The notes: a model not told the origin generated them from the letters alone. 64,000 nucleotides of DNA from Cannabis sativa (GCF_029168945.1 NC_083604.1:36265686-36329685), one strand, 5' to 3'; positions 36,860 through 50,393 are shown, numbered from the stretch's first letter. Made by a program: numbers and translations.

Positions 36860-37880
36860 AACTCCCACTAGCATTAATATAAAACAAAAAGTGCATTTCA
36901 ATTAATCTCAACACCTTGATATCCAGATCAAGTGTAGTATGTAGATTATCTTTGGAATAGGATCTGACAAGTTGTATTCAATACATTCTTTCTCCACCAT
37001 TACATATCCTTAGTCACAAAATCCTTGATATTGCGAAATTCCTCTCTATATGTCTACTCCTCTAGGGGTACTGGATTCTTTACTTTTTGGGAACTACTTC
37101 TGTGTTAGGTAGGAAGTAACACTAGTAGTTAATTAATTATTGATACAATGCCAAAAACTGTATAGAACTTTCCATAGAGTGAATAGGTATCTTTCCTGTA
37201 ACTTTAACATTAAGTCTCATTGGTGGAGTTAGAGACTCCAGATCGATTTTTACACTTCTCCAAAACCACTGCTCCACACCCAGAGTAATCACAATCTCAT
37301 TAGTAGACTTTCTAGCATCAAGCAAGTCTAGAAACTTGAATTTGGTGTAGTATAAGAGTATTAAAAATACCACCCTTATAACCTAACATAGAGTTTCTCT
37401 TCTTAATCTTAAGATTCACTTGATTATCTTCCAATGTTCCTTTCTAGGATTAATATGATACCTACTCATTACTCCAACTCAACACTAGGTGTCTGGTCTA
37501 ATGCATTGCAAAGCATATCTGAGATCTCTCACTGTTGATCCTAAGGAATTCTTTCTTTGGCCTTTATCTTTTTTTGGAATAGTTGAAACTTTTCCTTAGA
37601 TAAATAAAAATAAAATCTATGTCTAGAAGCCAAGAAGCTTCCATAGATTGCCAATAGAAAAATGCTCCAGCATCTTACTAATGTAAGTTGCTAGCACTAG
37701 AGTAATTAAATTGTCAGACATACCAGAAGCCATAGGTTTAGATAATCTCAAACCTTTAATACTAGGAACAAGAAGTTTTGTTAAGTCCATTGAATAGACT
37801 TATTATCAAAATTTCATTTCTTGTCATTGTAATAGAAAACTTTTAGTTACTCCATATGAATGGTTTTAACCATAGTTTTC
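36860..37880 (-). mobile_element. Copia-1 internal fragment
   Basis: Begins with a PPT (AACTCCCACT on the plus strand, AGTGGGAGTT on the element strand) next to the Copia-1 LTR. It then carries sequence collinear with the start of the Copia-2 (39750 on) and Copia-3 (52687 on) internal regions. No intact pol domain can be read; a 78-codon frame at 37137-37373 has no recognisable motif. It is cut off at 37880 by the Copia-2 LTR. Confidence 0.8.
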
Positions 37881-39749
37881 TGTTGGAAATATATTTTACC
37901 AGGATCTAGATTTACTACTAAGTATGTTTGATTAACATCCTAATATGAATTCTAAAACAATGAAATAAACACATAAGAGTTTAAGAAAACCTTATATTGG
38001 GTGCAGCGGAATATTATGACTCCTTCCATTCAAATCTCTAGCCCTTGATCCAATCTGTAGCACAACATTATCAAGATCTGAATCTGGATCTTCTTCTCTC
38101 CTTCTTGTTGGTGTTGATTTTCCATAGTCTTACATACTATGATTGAGGTACCACTTGATGTGTGTGGGCACTACTCATCACTCAAAGGAATTTTGAAAAA
38201 AAACACAGAGAAGAAAGAGAATGGAAGTGGCGGCTTCAGAGTGTTTGTGTGAAAGAAAATAATACAGTAATGTGTGTATAAAACCTGAAGCATTTACCTT
38301 CTATTTATAGAATACCACATAGGGTTAAGGTTGAATTACTTGGCATTTAAAAATGAAAAATAAAATGAAAAATAGGAAGCATAGTGGCCGGCCATGGAAT
38401 AAGGAAACAAGCCTCTCACTTTTGCAACTTTCCTATTTTATCATTCCTAGTTTCCCATTTTCCAAAATTGCCAATTTTCTCATTCAACCACATAAATGTC
38501 AAATCTAATTATTTAATAACTATAATTAATTATTAAATAATATATTGTCATTTATTTTATTTATTAATAAAACTAATCAAAGTTTCCCAATTAATAAATA
38601 TACCCTTTAAACTCTCTATTTACTGTTTTTACCCTTGCTAAGTGAAAATTCATAAAGTAGACATAGTCTAACTTTTAGAATTATAATTGATTAATTAAAA
38701 TCAATTAATTGAGTCTTACAAGCAGTATGGTCTCAACTAGTATGGGGACCATCGGTCTATATAACCGAGCTTTCAATAAGTCGAACTGAATTTACCAAGT
38801 AAATTCCCTAACTTATTAATTCCTTATTGAATCCACACTTAGAACTTGGAATTGCACTCTCAGTCATATAGAACGCTCTATATGTTCCATGATATAGACA
38901 CGTCATTAGTTATCCATTGTTATAATCCTAATGTGATCAATGACCCTCTAATAGATGATCTACATTGAAAAAGGCTCTAAGTTACCGTTACACCTTCAAT
39001 GTATTTTATCCTTAAAACACTTAGCTCCGTATAAATGATATTTTAGCAAAGTGAAATGAGATCTCCACCATTTATCTCTGTTTAGCCAAGCTCGAAGGAT
39101 ATCATCGTTTCACTTCTAAATTCCTATAGAAGTTATAGATTCCATGTTAATGGAAGCGCTCCCACTCAATTATACTATCATATTCCCAAAATGTACGTAT
39201 CACCCTGACCAAAAAGTAGGCTTAACTAACAAATCAAAGAACATGTATAGTACTCTTGAGATCGAACCTAACCATATCAGGATTAAGATCATTTGATCTA
39301 GGATCAACAGGTGATATTGAATTGAATAGATATTACGGTAAGTTTTAATATATCTAATTAAAGTTCAATATCGGTCCCTTCCGATGTATACTCCATACAT
39401 CTGATACTGGTAAACTTTGCCAATGTCCTGGAAAGGACATAACACTTTTCCAAGGTGTAAGAATACCTATCGCTGATTATACCATGTCAGTCTAAATCAA
39501 GTGTTTTGACAAATCAGGGAATAAACTTTCGAACATATAATTAAGATTATATTCCACTATGCTGACAACACTATAATCATTAACAAATTCATATGTTCTG
39601 GACTTAAAAAAAGAATTCATATATTATATACATATAATCATGAAATAAATCATGTGAACCATGCAACATAAAATGTTATTTCTGATCTTTATTAATAAGT
39701 AAATCTGATTATATTGAAATGGGTTTTATTTAGGGCACAAAACCCAACA
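37881..39749 (-). repeat. Copia-2 left (3') LTR
   Basis: 1,869 bp, TGTTGG...CCAACA. TATA box CTATAAATAG on the minus strand at 38301-38310 with GGCCGGCC at 38386-38393. Confidence 0.93.
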
Positions 39750-39760
39750 AACTCCCACTT
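39750..39760 (-). other. Copia-2 polypurine tract
   Basis: AACTCCCACTT directly after the LTR; AAGTGGGAGTT on the element strand. The same sequence adjoins the Copia-1 and Copia-3 LTRs. Confidence 0.8.
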
Positions 39761-41760
39761 GCACTAATATAAAACAAAATGTGCATTTCAAATAATCATT
39801 CACACCTTAATATACAAATCAAGTGTAGTAGCAGTAAACTCCTCGTAATAGGATCTGACAGGTTGAATTAACAACAACCTTTTCTCCACCATTACTTTCC
39901 CTTAATCACAAAATCCTTGATATTGTGAAATTCCTCTCTATATGTCTACTCTTTTGGGATACTGGATTCTATACCTTTGGCAACTACTTTTGGTTATTCA
40001 GGAAATAACACTAGTAGTTAAGACAAGTTGGAATGGTGCCACAATTGTATAGAACTTTCCTTAGACTGAATAAGTATCTTTCCTGCAACTTTAACATTCA
40101 GTCTCTCTCTAGTAGACTAAGAGATTTCAGATAGGTTTTTACACTTCTCCAAAATCACTATTCCACCCCCAGAGTAATCACCATCTTATCAGCAGACTTT
40201 CTAGCACAAAGGCAATTCTTGAAATCTGATGTGGTGTAGTCTAAGAGTTTTAAACACACCCTTATTGACTAACATATAGTTCCTCTTCTTAATCTTAAGA
40301 TTTACTTGATTGTCTTCCAATGTTCTTCTCCTGGATTAATCTGATACCTACTCGTTACTCCCACTCAACAGCAGGTGTCTGGTCTAAGGCATACAAAAGC
40401 ATATCTAAGACCTCTCACTGTTGATTTAAGAAATTCTTCCATGGCTTTATCTTTTCTGGAATAGTTGAGACTTTTCCTTAGATAAATAAAATCTATGTCT
40501 AGAAGTTGTGAAGCTTCTATAGATTGCCATTGGAAAGAAAATGCTTCAGCATCTTACTAAAGTAAGTTGCTTGCATTAGAGTAAGTAATTACCAGGCATA
40601 CCACAAGCTATAGGTTTAGATAAACTCAAACCTATAATACTAGGAACAAGAAGTTTTGTTAAGTCCATTGAATAAACTTATTAACGAAAATTTCCTTTTA
40701 TGTCCTTGTAATAGAAAACTTAAGGTTATTCCATGTGAATGGATCAAACCATAGTTCTACTGGCTTTCTTCTTAGTTTCTTATCTTGACAATCCATTACT
40801 TGTTTAAACTCACAATAGATTTTAATCACTAGTGTCTTCCAAGTCATAAGAAGGTAAAGTTCCTTGAAACTCTCCCACTACGACAAGGTACCGTGAATTA
40901 TGTCTAAGAAAACTAAATGGTATTGACCTCTTCGGTTGTGTTAAGACAGCAGAGGCAGTGGGATCATCTTGTAACGAATAAGATGATAGAATACTTATGG
41001 AATCAAGAAAAAATATCTCCTTTATTTGCTACTATATTTTCAGACTTAGTCATTTTCTTAGAAAAGTAGTATTTGTTTTAACAAACACTTTCTTATCTAA
41101 TGACTATGGGATGGTCCACCCCTAATCACTTGGAATAGCTAACAAACATGCAAACCAAGGTTAGCAGTTCTAGCTTTTCTTAAGATTTCGATTAGGTCAT
41201 CCATGAATCTAGTAATGATTTACATTAAGTATACAACCATTGCATCATTCTGAAATTATATTACCATAGAAGGATTTAGGCAACAACTAGTAACTAATCA
41301 TCAATATGCAACTCGAATTTCTGGGGAGGTAAGTTTTGATATAATTCAAAAATCAAATTAATGATCTTTGAACTGCATATCTACTAACTATTTCTCCACC
41401 CTTATCAGTTTGCAAGATCTTTAACCACTTACCATTGCTAGAAATTCATGAAATTTTCAAACATTTCATATTTCTTTTCCATAAGGTAAAATCTAGAGTG
41501 ATCGTTTTAAGAATACAACGAAAACTCATATCCACCCCTGAATGTACATCCATCTACGAACGAGATGATTATACTTTTAGTGGATACAGGCATATTAACT
41601 CTTTGCAGAGAATGATCTTGTCAAAACCACTAAGAACAAGATGCAAATGCCATAAATTTATAAAATATGTGGTTGTATCTTTTGATGACTCAGGTTTAGT
41701 TACAACAAAGAGTTCTTAGAATAGTGCAAGTAGATTCTGGTCACAGAATACTAAACTCAT
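39761..41760 (-). pseudogene. Copia-2 decayed pol
   Basis: At about 41370-41620 the minus strand is a degenerate copy of the copia integrase segment that is still readable at 50394-50736, sharing DNA blocks such as the one around CTCCACCC...TATCAG...GCAAGATCTTTAA. It is full of stops and indels. The rest, nearer the PPT, sits where RT and RNase H should be but no motif survives. Copia-3 carries the same decayed sequence. Confidence 0.65.
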
Positions 41761-44700
41761 ACAGTTTGAGTCCATTGAAAGAAAATGGTTATGAAAACAC
41801 TTGTGAAAGTGCAACTGTATAATTAGTAATTCTTTCTTGGACCACCACTACTAATCTAACTCTAAGTTGCTTTGCCCATACAAGTAGGAGATTTCTAAGA
41901 TTGAGGATTTATATCATTTTGGGATAGAATTTCGGGAATATAATCAAGTTCGTCATTTAATTTCTTAAGAGAAAATATAAAATGACATGAAATGATTTAT
42001 AGACCATTCATCCAATGATATGTTATTGAGCTAATTCGAAATAAGCTAAGAGGAATTAGGATAATTTCGTTTTAAATAAAAATCCAACGATGCTCTGATT
42101 AGCGAGAGTCAAAGTAATCTTATTTATACAATCTTCTTGTTTCATATTGTAAAACACTAGTCTAAGGTGTCATCAATTGATGAACAGCTAGATGTTGAAT
42201 ATACAATATTTATCTTTCGAGATCTAACACTATTATGTTAGTCTAATGGTGAAAATCCATTAGGGATTTATCTCATTAGAAAAACAAACCAAGTTAGACC
42301 AACAATGAAGATTCAAAATTAAACTACAATTTAATAACAGAAAATAACATGGTTCAATATAAATTCATACACAATTCAGAAATTATTAAACATATAGCAA
42401 GTAGGAATGACAAGTGAAAATACTAAAACATACAATCCTAAATAATTTCCAAGGTCTTCAACAAACTGATATCAGTGTCCTGTTTAGGCGAGAGTCAAAG
42501 CTACCATCCATTGAATAAAGTTGTCAGCTCATCTAAAATGATAAACATTCTAGCAACCTTTTATTTGATCAAGATTGGAATCCGCGTTGTCCCGTTTAGG
42601 CGAGAGTCAAGGCTACTCTATCTTATGAGCTTCCACCATTGTTTCATATTCTTCCAAGTCTTATATAGACGCCACCATTAGGGTGATCAATACTATATAA
42701 AAAACTTATAAGATTACTTATCTTTCGAGATTAAACGGTGCTAACTTGCTAATGAACGTTCCTCCATTACAGAGGATTACTCACTAAAACAATAGCTATG
42801 TAAAACCAACAATGGAGATCGAATATCCTAATAATAAAGCTCATTATTTAATGAAGTTTGTATTTTCTCCTACTATTTATTTTAATCAATTTATTTTAAA
42901 TAGATATATTTATTTAATTAAAATTTCCAATTTAGAATGAAAAATTCTAAATATAAATTTTAATTTAATATTTATAAATTATACTTAGATGGATATGAAA
43001 ATAACGTGAATTATTTCCATCTTAGTAATAATTTCCATAAATATTTAGAAAAATATGCAATTTAAGTTGTTTCAAAATTAATTTAAATTAATTTACAACT
43101 CAAATTTAATTTTCATTTAAATATATATTGCATTTCGAAAAAATGAAGTGTATAAGAATATTACTTTCGAAAATGCTTTAAAATAAAATAAAAATGAATT
43201 CTGGAAAAATTATCTTAATTTTATGTTGGCCATAAATTAATTAAAATTAATTTACAACAAAAATATAATTTTCCTATTTAATTAAATATTTAAGAAAAAT
43301 TTCAAATATTTAAGTATCATGATTAAGAATCAACTTAAATATTAATTTTCTATTTAATTAAATACACTAGAAAAATACTTCAAGCAAAACAGATAATATC
43401 TATCTAGACTTACACTGACTAATTAATTCAATTTCTAATAATAATATATTTTAGTTCATTTATTTTAATTAATCATTAAATGAAAAAATCATTGATTTAA
43501 GTTGGTCCAAAATTAAAATAAATAATTTTCAACTTTAATCTATTTTTTTTAAATAAAATTCGAAATTTCTGCATTAAAAAAAATGCAATTTCGAAATTTT
43601 GGAAAAAGATTAATAAAATAAAATAAAAATATATTTTGAAAATTATTCAGATTTAAGTTATTCTGAAATAAGATTCCAAACTTAAGATAATTTTCAACTT
43701 TAATTAAATAACATAAAAATAACAATATTTAAGTATCATGATGAAAATCAACTTAGATATTGAAATTTTCAATTTAATTAAATGTATTAAATTCAAGAAA
43801 TAAATAATTAAGTATAGAGGAAACTTAATTATTAATTCTAGTTTAATACTAGGAAAATATTCTAAACTTAGATTGTACCAAAATTAATTATTAAACAATT
43901 AATTTCACAATCAATGATATTTTCCTAATTAATATTAGAAATAATAATTAGTACTAGAAATAACTATCTAGAATATATATCATTAACTAAGTGTTTTTCT
44001 AAAATTAACTTTGAAATATTAAATGAATTTTTTTTTTCATATATTTTAAAAGTTAATTATGTTGCTAATTCAATTTTAATTAGGTTAGACTAATATAATT
44101 AACCTAATACAATTATTTAAATAAGGCAAATGAGCCTTCACAATTGGGGTAGTTCATGTTAGGGGGAGCTGGGTTCAGTATGTCGTACCCACTTCTCTTG
44201 GCCCCCAACTCTCACACAAGGCCCAAAAGAGAGGAATTTAACCTTTAAATAAACAATTGTTATTCATTGAATAAGCCCAAATCTAATTGGGCCTAAATAA
44301 AATAACTTATGTCAAATTTTATTTTAGCAACCTAGTCCATTTACTTAGTAAAACTTAAATGGGCTTCCTATATGCATCTAAGCCCAATAGCAAACATATA
44401 GGCTCACACAGGTCAAATGATTTGGATGGGCCCTATCATGTTACTAGGTTTACACAGATGAAAGAAGTACAAAATTTACCTGTTACAAATTATTTATAAG
44501 ATCTATTGACAATTGGATTATGAGTAAAATCAGATCATTGGATCTGTCAACAAGTTAATCATAGCAATTTAGATCAAATAAATAATAGGTTCGTTAATTT
44601 TTTTTTTTTTTGAATAAACAATATAAATAAATAAACAAACATTGTCCATGTAACAAATGTGAAATAAGATATTAATATAATTACATTATTATTCTTAAAC

Positions 44701-45480
44701 TACCCAATTAAATTTTGAAAATTTAGGGTTGTTAAAACAAACCTTAAAAAATCTCAAAAAAAAAAAGGAAACTAATTTTAAAATATCTACGTTTATTTGA
44801 ATCAAAATAAATTAAATATCAAATAAGATCAATAATTTGAAAGAAAGAATCTTCAATATCACTTTCAGATCTTACAATTTAATAAAATAAACCACTTTTA
44901 AAATAGATTTGGTTAGATAATTATTGTTTTAGTAATAATTACCATAATTATATGTCAAAATATCTCAAATTAAGTAATATTCAAATTTCTACAAAAATAT
45001 CTAAGTTATTTAAATATTTAAGATATGATTTATAAATTTTCAATAAGGAAAAAAAAATGATATATATAGAAAAATATCATTTTTAAACTTATAATTTATA
45101 AATAATTAAATATTTAAAAAAATAACAAATTTTGAATTTGAAAATATTATGGTAAGTATATCTATAAAAATATCTATGTTATTTTCAAATTTATTAATTA
45201 TTTAATTTGTCATATAACATAATTTTAATATAATATTTTAAATAAAAGACAAAGTTATCTTTTAATTTAAAATATATTAAATATCAAAATATCTAATCTT
45301 ATAATTAAATAATAAATAAATATTAAGTTAACAAATTTTTAAATCTGACCATAATAGGAAATATTTAAAATTGGAAATATTCCAAAATGGAAATATTTAA
45401 AATTGGAAAAATTCCAAATTGAAAATATTTTAATATTGGAAATATTTCAATTTAGAAATATTTAAAATTATAAAAATGAA
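41761..45480. other. Copia-2 AT-rich non-coding internal region
   Basis: No coding capacity seen. It contains small ATTAG-loop hairpins at 42243-42279 and 42673-42685, a partly decayed one at 42761-42775, and the paired GGCGAGAGTCAA motif (42476-42501 and 42588-42613). Very AT-rich sequence follows at 42850-44100, then a conserved fold at 44158-44209 and more AT-rich DNA to the GC-rich block. It occupies the position where gag would be expected. Confidence 0.7.
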
Positions 45481-45534
45481 TTTTGGGAAATAATCCCATG
45501 AAAAAATTGGATTTTTGGAGGAAAAACCCCAAAA

Positions 45535-45775
45535 ATCGCAATTTTTTGGGTTGGCTACCGAGGAGGCTGCACGTACAGCCTCTAGAGGCTGCAAAATGCC
45601 CATACGCGCGCGGAGCAAGGGCACCCAGCCAAGAAAACTCGGCGGATGCAGGGTGCATGGGCAGCGATTGTGGGCGCTGGCAGGGTGCACACGGACGTGA
45701 GGCACGTCACACGCGCGCACAACGGGAGGCTGATCCGAAGGTCTGGTGCGCATGAGCACCACCCTCGATAGCCTT
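45535..45775. other. GC-rich block in Copia-2
   Basis: A sharply GC-rich stretch with CGCGCG tracts within very AT-rich DNA, absent from the corresponding part of Copia-3 (about 58700-58800). It contains GAGGCTG-CACGTA-CAGCCTC and the palindrome AGCCTCTAGAGGCT. Overlapping open frames on both strands (for example 45430-45792 minus) have no recognisable domain. Confidence 0.7.
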
Positions 45776-46030
45776 GAATCCCGATTTTCCAAAATTCATA
45801 TCTTTTTCGTTTTTCATCGGAATCGAGTTCCGTAAAAAACAAATTTGCTTAATTTTTCACAAGGAATCCAAATAAAATATTTTCAAAAATAGAAAAAATA
45901 TTTTTCAAGGAAAAAGGTACTGTACAACATATACATTCATCAACTAACACATAAACCACATGAAACCATCCAAATCAACACAATACATATAAAACATCGT
46001 TTTAATTCATATTTCATGAAAGTAAATCAT

Positions 46031-46049
46031 TACCATGGCTCTGGTGCCA
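46031..46049 (-). other. Copia-2 primer binding site
   Basis: Element strand TGGCACCAGAGCCATGGTA, two bases inside the 5' LTR, similar to the initiator-Met PBS but with TGGCACC in place of TGGTATC. Confidence 0.75.
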
Positions 46050-46051
46050 GT

Positions 46052-47922
46052 TGTTGGAAATATATTTTACCAGGATCTAGATTTACTACCAAGTATATTT
46101 GATTAACATCCTAATATGAATTCTAAAACAATGAAATAAACACATAAGAGTTTAAGAAAACCTTACATTGGGTGCAGCAGAATATTATGACTCCTTCCAT
46201 TCAGATCTCTAGCCCTTGATTCCTTTCTGTAGCAGAGCATTATCAAGATCTGAATCTGGATCTTCTTCTCTCCTTCTTGTTGGTGCTGATTTTCCATAGT
46301 CTTACATACTATAATTGAGGTACCACTTGATGTGTGTGGGCACTACTCATCACTCAAAGGAATTTCAAAAAAAAAAAAAAAACAGAGAAGAAAGAGAGGG
46401 GAAGTGGCGGCTTCAGAGTGTTTGTGTGAAAGAAAATAATACAGTAATGTGTGTATAAAACCCGTAGCCTTTACCTTCTATTTATAGAATACCACATAGG
46501 GTTAAGGTTGAATTACTTGGCATTTAAAACTGAAAAATAAAATGAAAAATAGGAAGCATAGTGGCCGGCCATGGAATAAGGAAACAAGCCTCTCACTTTT
46601 GAAACTTTCCTATTTTATCATTCCTAGTTTCCCGTTCTCCAAAATTGCCAATTTTCTCATTCAACCACATAAATGTCAAATCTAATTATTTAATAACTAT
46701 AATTAATTATTAAATAATATATTGTCATTTATTTTATTTATTAATAAAACTAATCAAAGTTTTCCAATTAATAAATATACCCTTTAAACTCTCTATTTAA
46801 TGTTTTACCCTTGCTTAGTGAAAATTCATAAAGTAGACATAGTCTAACTTTTAGAATTATAATTGATTAATTAAAATCAATTAACTAAGTCTTACAAGCA
46901 ATATGGTCTCAACTAGTATGGGGACCATGGATCTATATAACCGAGCTTCCCATAAGTCGAACCGAATTTACCAAGTAAATTCCCTAACTTATTAATTCCT
47001 TATTGAATCCACTCTTAGAACTTGGAATTGCACTCTCAGTCATATAGAACGCTCTATATGTTTCATGATATAGACACTTCATTAGTTATCCATTGTTATA
47101 ATCCCAATGTGATCAATGACCCTCTAATAGATGATCTACATTGAAAAGGCTCTAAGTTACCGTTACACCTTCAATGTATTTTATCCTTAAAACACTTAGC
47201 TCCGTATAAATGATATTTCAGCAAAGTGAAATGAGATCTCCACCATTTATCTCTATTTAGCCAAGCTCGAAGGATATCATCGTTTCACTTCTAAATTCCT
47301 ATAGAAGTTATAGATTCCATATTTATGGTAACGCTCCCACTCAATTATACTATCATGTTCCCAAAATGTACGTATCACCCTGACCCAAAAGTAGGCTTAA
47401 CTAACAAATCAAAGAACATGTATAGTACTCTTGAGATCGAATATAACCATATCAGGATTAAAATCATTGATCTAGGATCAACAGGTGATATTGAATTGAA
47501 TAGATATTACGGTAAGTTTTAATATGTCCAATCAAAGTTCAATATCGGTCCCTTCCGATGTATACTCCATACATCCGATACTAGTAAACTTTGCCAATGT
47601 CCTGGAATGGACATAACACTTTTCCAAGGTGTAAGAATACTTATCGTTGATTATACCATGTCAGTCTAAATCCAGTGTTCTGACAAATCAGAGAATAAAC
47701 TTTCGAACATATAATTAAGATTATATTCCACTATGCTGACAACACTATAATCATTATCAAATTCATATGTTCTGGACTTGAAAAAGAATTCATACATTAT
47801 ATACATATAATCATGAAATAAATCATATGAACCATGCAACATAAAATGTTATTTCTAATTTTTATTAGTAAGTAAATCTGATTATCTTAAAATGAGTTTT
47901 ATTTAGGGCACAAAACCCAACA
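46052..47922 (-). repeat. Copia-2 right (5') LTR
   Basis: 1,871 bp partner of 37881-39749, with TATA box at 46478-46487 on the minus strand. Differences from its partner are scattered and more numerous than between the Copia-3 LTRs. Confidence 0.93.
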
Positions 47923-48443
47923 TGGTTGACACCTTCATAGAGTTTCTCTTATTGATCTTAAGATTCACATGATTGTCTTCCAATGTTCCTTTCTAGGATT
48001 AATCTGATATCTACTCATTACTCCCACTCAACACTAGGTGTCTGGTCTAATGCATTGCAAAGCATATCTGAGACCTCTCACTGTTGATCCTAAGGAATTC
48101 TTTCCTTGGCCTTTATCTTTTCTGGAATAGTGGAAACTTTTCCATAGATAAATAAAATCTATGTCTAGAAGCCAAGAAGCTTCTATAGATTGCCAATAAA
48201 AAAATGCTCCAGCATCTTACTAATGTAAGTTGCTAGCACTAGAGTAATTAAATTGTCAGACATACCAGAAGCCATAGGTTTAGATAATCTCAAACCTTTA
48301 ATACTAGGAACAAGAAGTTTTGTTAAGTCCATTGAATAAACTTATTATCAAAATTTCATTTCTTGTCATTGTAATAGAAAACTTTTAGTTACTCCATATG
48401 AATGGTTTTAACCATAGTTTTCTTGGCTTTGCTTCTTAGTTTC
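47923..48443 (-). mobile_element. Copia internal fragment
   Basis: Paralogous to about 37380-37880 of the Copia-1 fragment and extends slightly past it (TTGGCTTTGCTTCTTAGTTTC). It has no TSD relationship to either neighbour and no coding motif. Confidence 0.75.
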
Positions 48444-50393
48444 TGTTGGGTTTTGTGCCCTAAATAAAACACATTACAATAGAATTTAAGAGTATTAAAA
48501 ATACTCTTAAACTCTATTGTAAGACTCACAAGTTGAGATAATATTACTTGTAAGACTCATGGTCCCCACATTAGTTGAGACAATATTACTTGTAAAACGA
48601 TAATTAAATGAGTCTTACAAGTAATATTGTCCCAACTATTGTTGGAATTATTTTACCAGGATCTTAGATCTACTCACAAGTATGTTGATTTAACAACTTA
48701 AATATGAACTTCTAAAACGATAATAAAATTAAATACATATAAAGTTAAGAAACCTTACATTGGGTGCAGCTGAATAATATGTCTCCTCCCACTCAGATCT
48801 CTAACCCTTGATTCCTTTCTGTTGCAGAGTATAATCAAGATCTGAGCCCGAATGTCCTTCTTCGTTGACTCTGAATTCTACACAGCCTTCCTCACTATGA
48901 TTGAGGTATTACTTGATGTGTGTGAGCACTACTCTATCACTTAGAGGGTTTCGAAAAAACAGAGAAGAAAGAGAGAGGGAGAGTGGCGGCTTCAAGAGAG
49001 ATTTTGAGTGAAAGAAAATAAAAAAAAATGTAAAAGTCTGTAAAACCTGAAGCCTTTACCTTCTATTTATAGAAGACCACTTAGAGTTATGGTTGAATTA
49101 CTTGGCATTAAAAATGAAAAAATAAATGAGAAAAGGAAGCAAAGGTGGCCGGCCAAGCAATGTGGAAACCAGCCTTCCACTTTTCCAACTTTCCTTTTCC
49201 ATCATTCCTAGTTTCCCATTTTATCAAAAACTGCCAATTCTCTCTTTCAACCTCATAAATATCAAATCTAATTATTTAATAATTATAATTAATTATCAAA
49301 TAATATATTGTCATTTATTTTATTTATTAATAAAACTAATCAAAGTTTTCCAATTAATAAATATACCCTTCAAACTCTCTATTTACTGTTTTGCCCTTAA
49401 TAAGTGATAAATTCTCAAATAGACATAGTCTAACTTGAGAATTATAATTGATTAATTAAAATCAATTAAATGAGTCTTACAAGTAATATTGTCTCAACTA
49501 GTGTGGGGACCATGGGTCTATATTTCCGAGCTTCCAATAAGCAGATCAAGAATTTACAACTTAAATTCACTGACTTATTAATTCTTCGTTGAATCCACGC
49601 ATAGTTAGAATTGCACTCTCCGTTATATAGAACTCTCTATATGTTCCACCATATAGACACGTCATTGATTATCCATTGTTATTATCCTAATTTGATCAAT
49701 GATCCTCTATATGGATGATTTACACTGTAAAGGGATTTAATTACCGTAACACCCTACAATGTATTTTATCCTTAAACACTTAACCCTGTATAAATGATAT
49801 TTCAGCTAAGTGAAATGAGTACTCCACCATTTATTTTCGTTTGGTTAAGCTCGAAGGAAATCATCCTTTACTTTCTATTTGCCAGATAGAACCTATAGAT
49901 TCCATATTTATATTAGCGCTCCCACTCAATAGCACTACCGTGTTCCCAAAATGTACGTATCACCCTGACCCAAAAGTAGGCTTAACTAAAAAATCAAAGA
50001 ACACGAATAATACTCTTGAGATTGAACCTAATCATATCAGGATTTAGATCATTTGATCTAGGATCAACTAAGTGATATTGAATTGAATAGATATTACGGT
50101 AAGTTGAACAAATCTATATCAAAGTTCAGTATCGGTCCATTCCAATGCATACTCCATGCATCCAACCCAAGCTTTACTTTAACCAATGTTCTGGAAAGAA
50201 CATAGCATTTCTCCAAATGCAAATAAACTCTGTTGTAGATTGTCATATCAGTAAAACCCAGAGGAATCTTTATTCACATAGTCATGTTTACTTTCCACTG
50301 TGTTTTTATTTATCGTTTTAGAAGTTCATATTTAGGTTGTTAAATCAACATACTTGTGAGTAGGTCTAAGACCCTGGTAAAATAATTCCAACA
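48444..50393. mobile_element. Chimeric fold-back copia LTR
   Basis: Starts as a plus-strand LTR (TGTTGGGTTTTGTGCCC) and ends as one (CCCTGGTAAAATAATTCCAACA). The body from 48640 to about 50302 is a minus-strand LTR of the same family lacking its last ~180 bases, with TATA on the minus strand at 49063-49072. The left junction contains two long inverted repeats (48474-48522 and 48572-48638). The right junction, about 50298-50304, shares GTGTT with both partner sequences. Flanking five bases do not match. The open frame at 49126-49407 is LTR sequence. Confidence 0.8.

Larger units (their letters stand above)
37881..47922 (-). mobile_element. Copia-2: non-autonomous Ty1/copia element
   Basis: LTRs at 37881-39749 and 46052-47922, PPT at 39750, PBS at 46031-46049, internal region of 6,302 bp. 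The internal region has no intact gag or pol. Its left 2 kb is a decayed pol collinear with Copia-3, the middle is AT-rich non-coding DNA, and a GC-rich block lies near the PBS. The flanking five bases differ (TTTTC at 37876-37880, TGGTT at 47923-47927), so there is no target duplication. Both flanks are paralogous copia internal sequence. Confidence 0.88.

Noticed and set aside
43000..45450. AT-rich tracts as a matrix attachment region or replication origin
   Set aside because: Composition alone is the evidence, and the same tracts occur in Copia-3 as element sequence.
45430..45842. Overlapping frames on both strands in the GC-rich block of Copia-2
   Set aside because: High GC makes stops rare; no motif is seen and Copia-3 lacks the block.
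37881..47922. Copia-2 as a simple insertion with target duplication
   Set aside because: The flanking five bases differ, and the flanks are overlapping paralogous segments, not two halves of one site.
48444..50393. A plain solo LTR insertion
   Set aside because: Ends and body are in opposite orientations and no target duplication is present.
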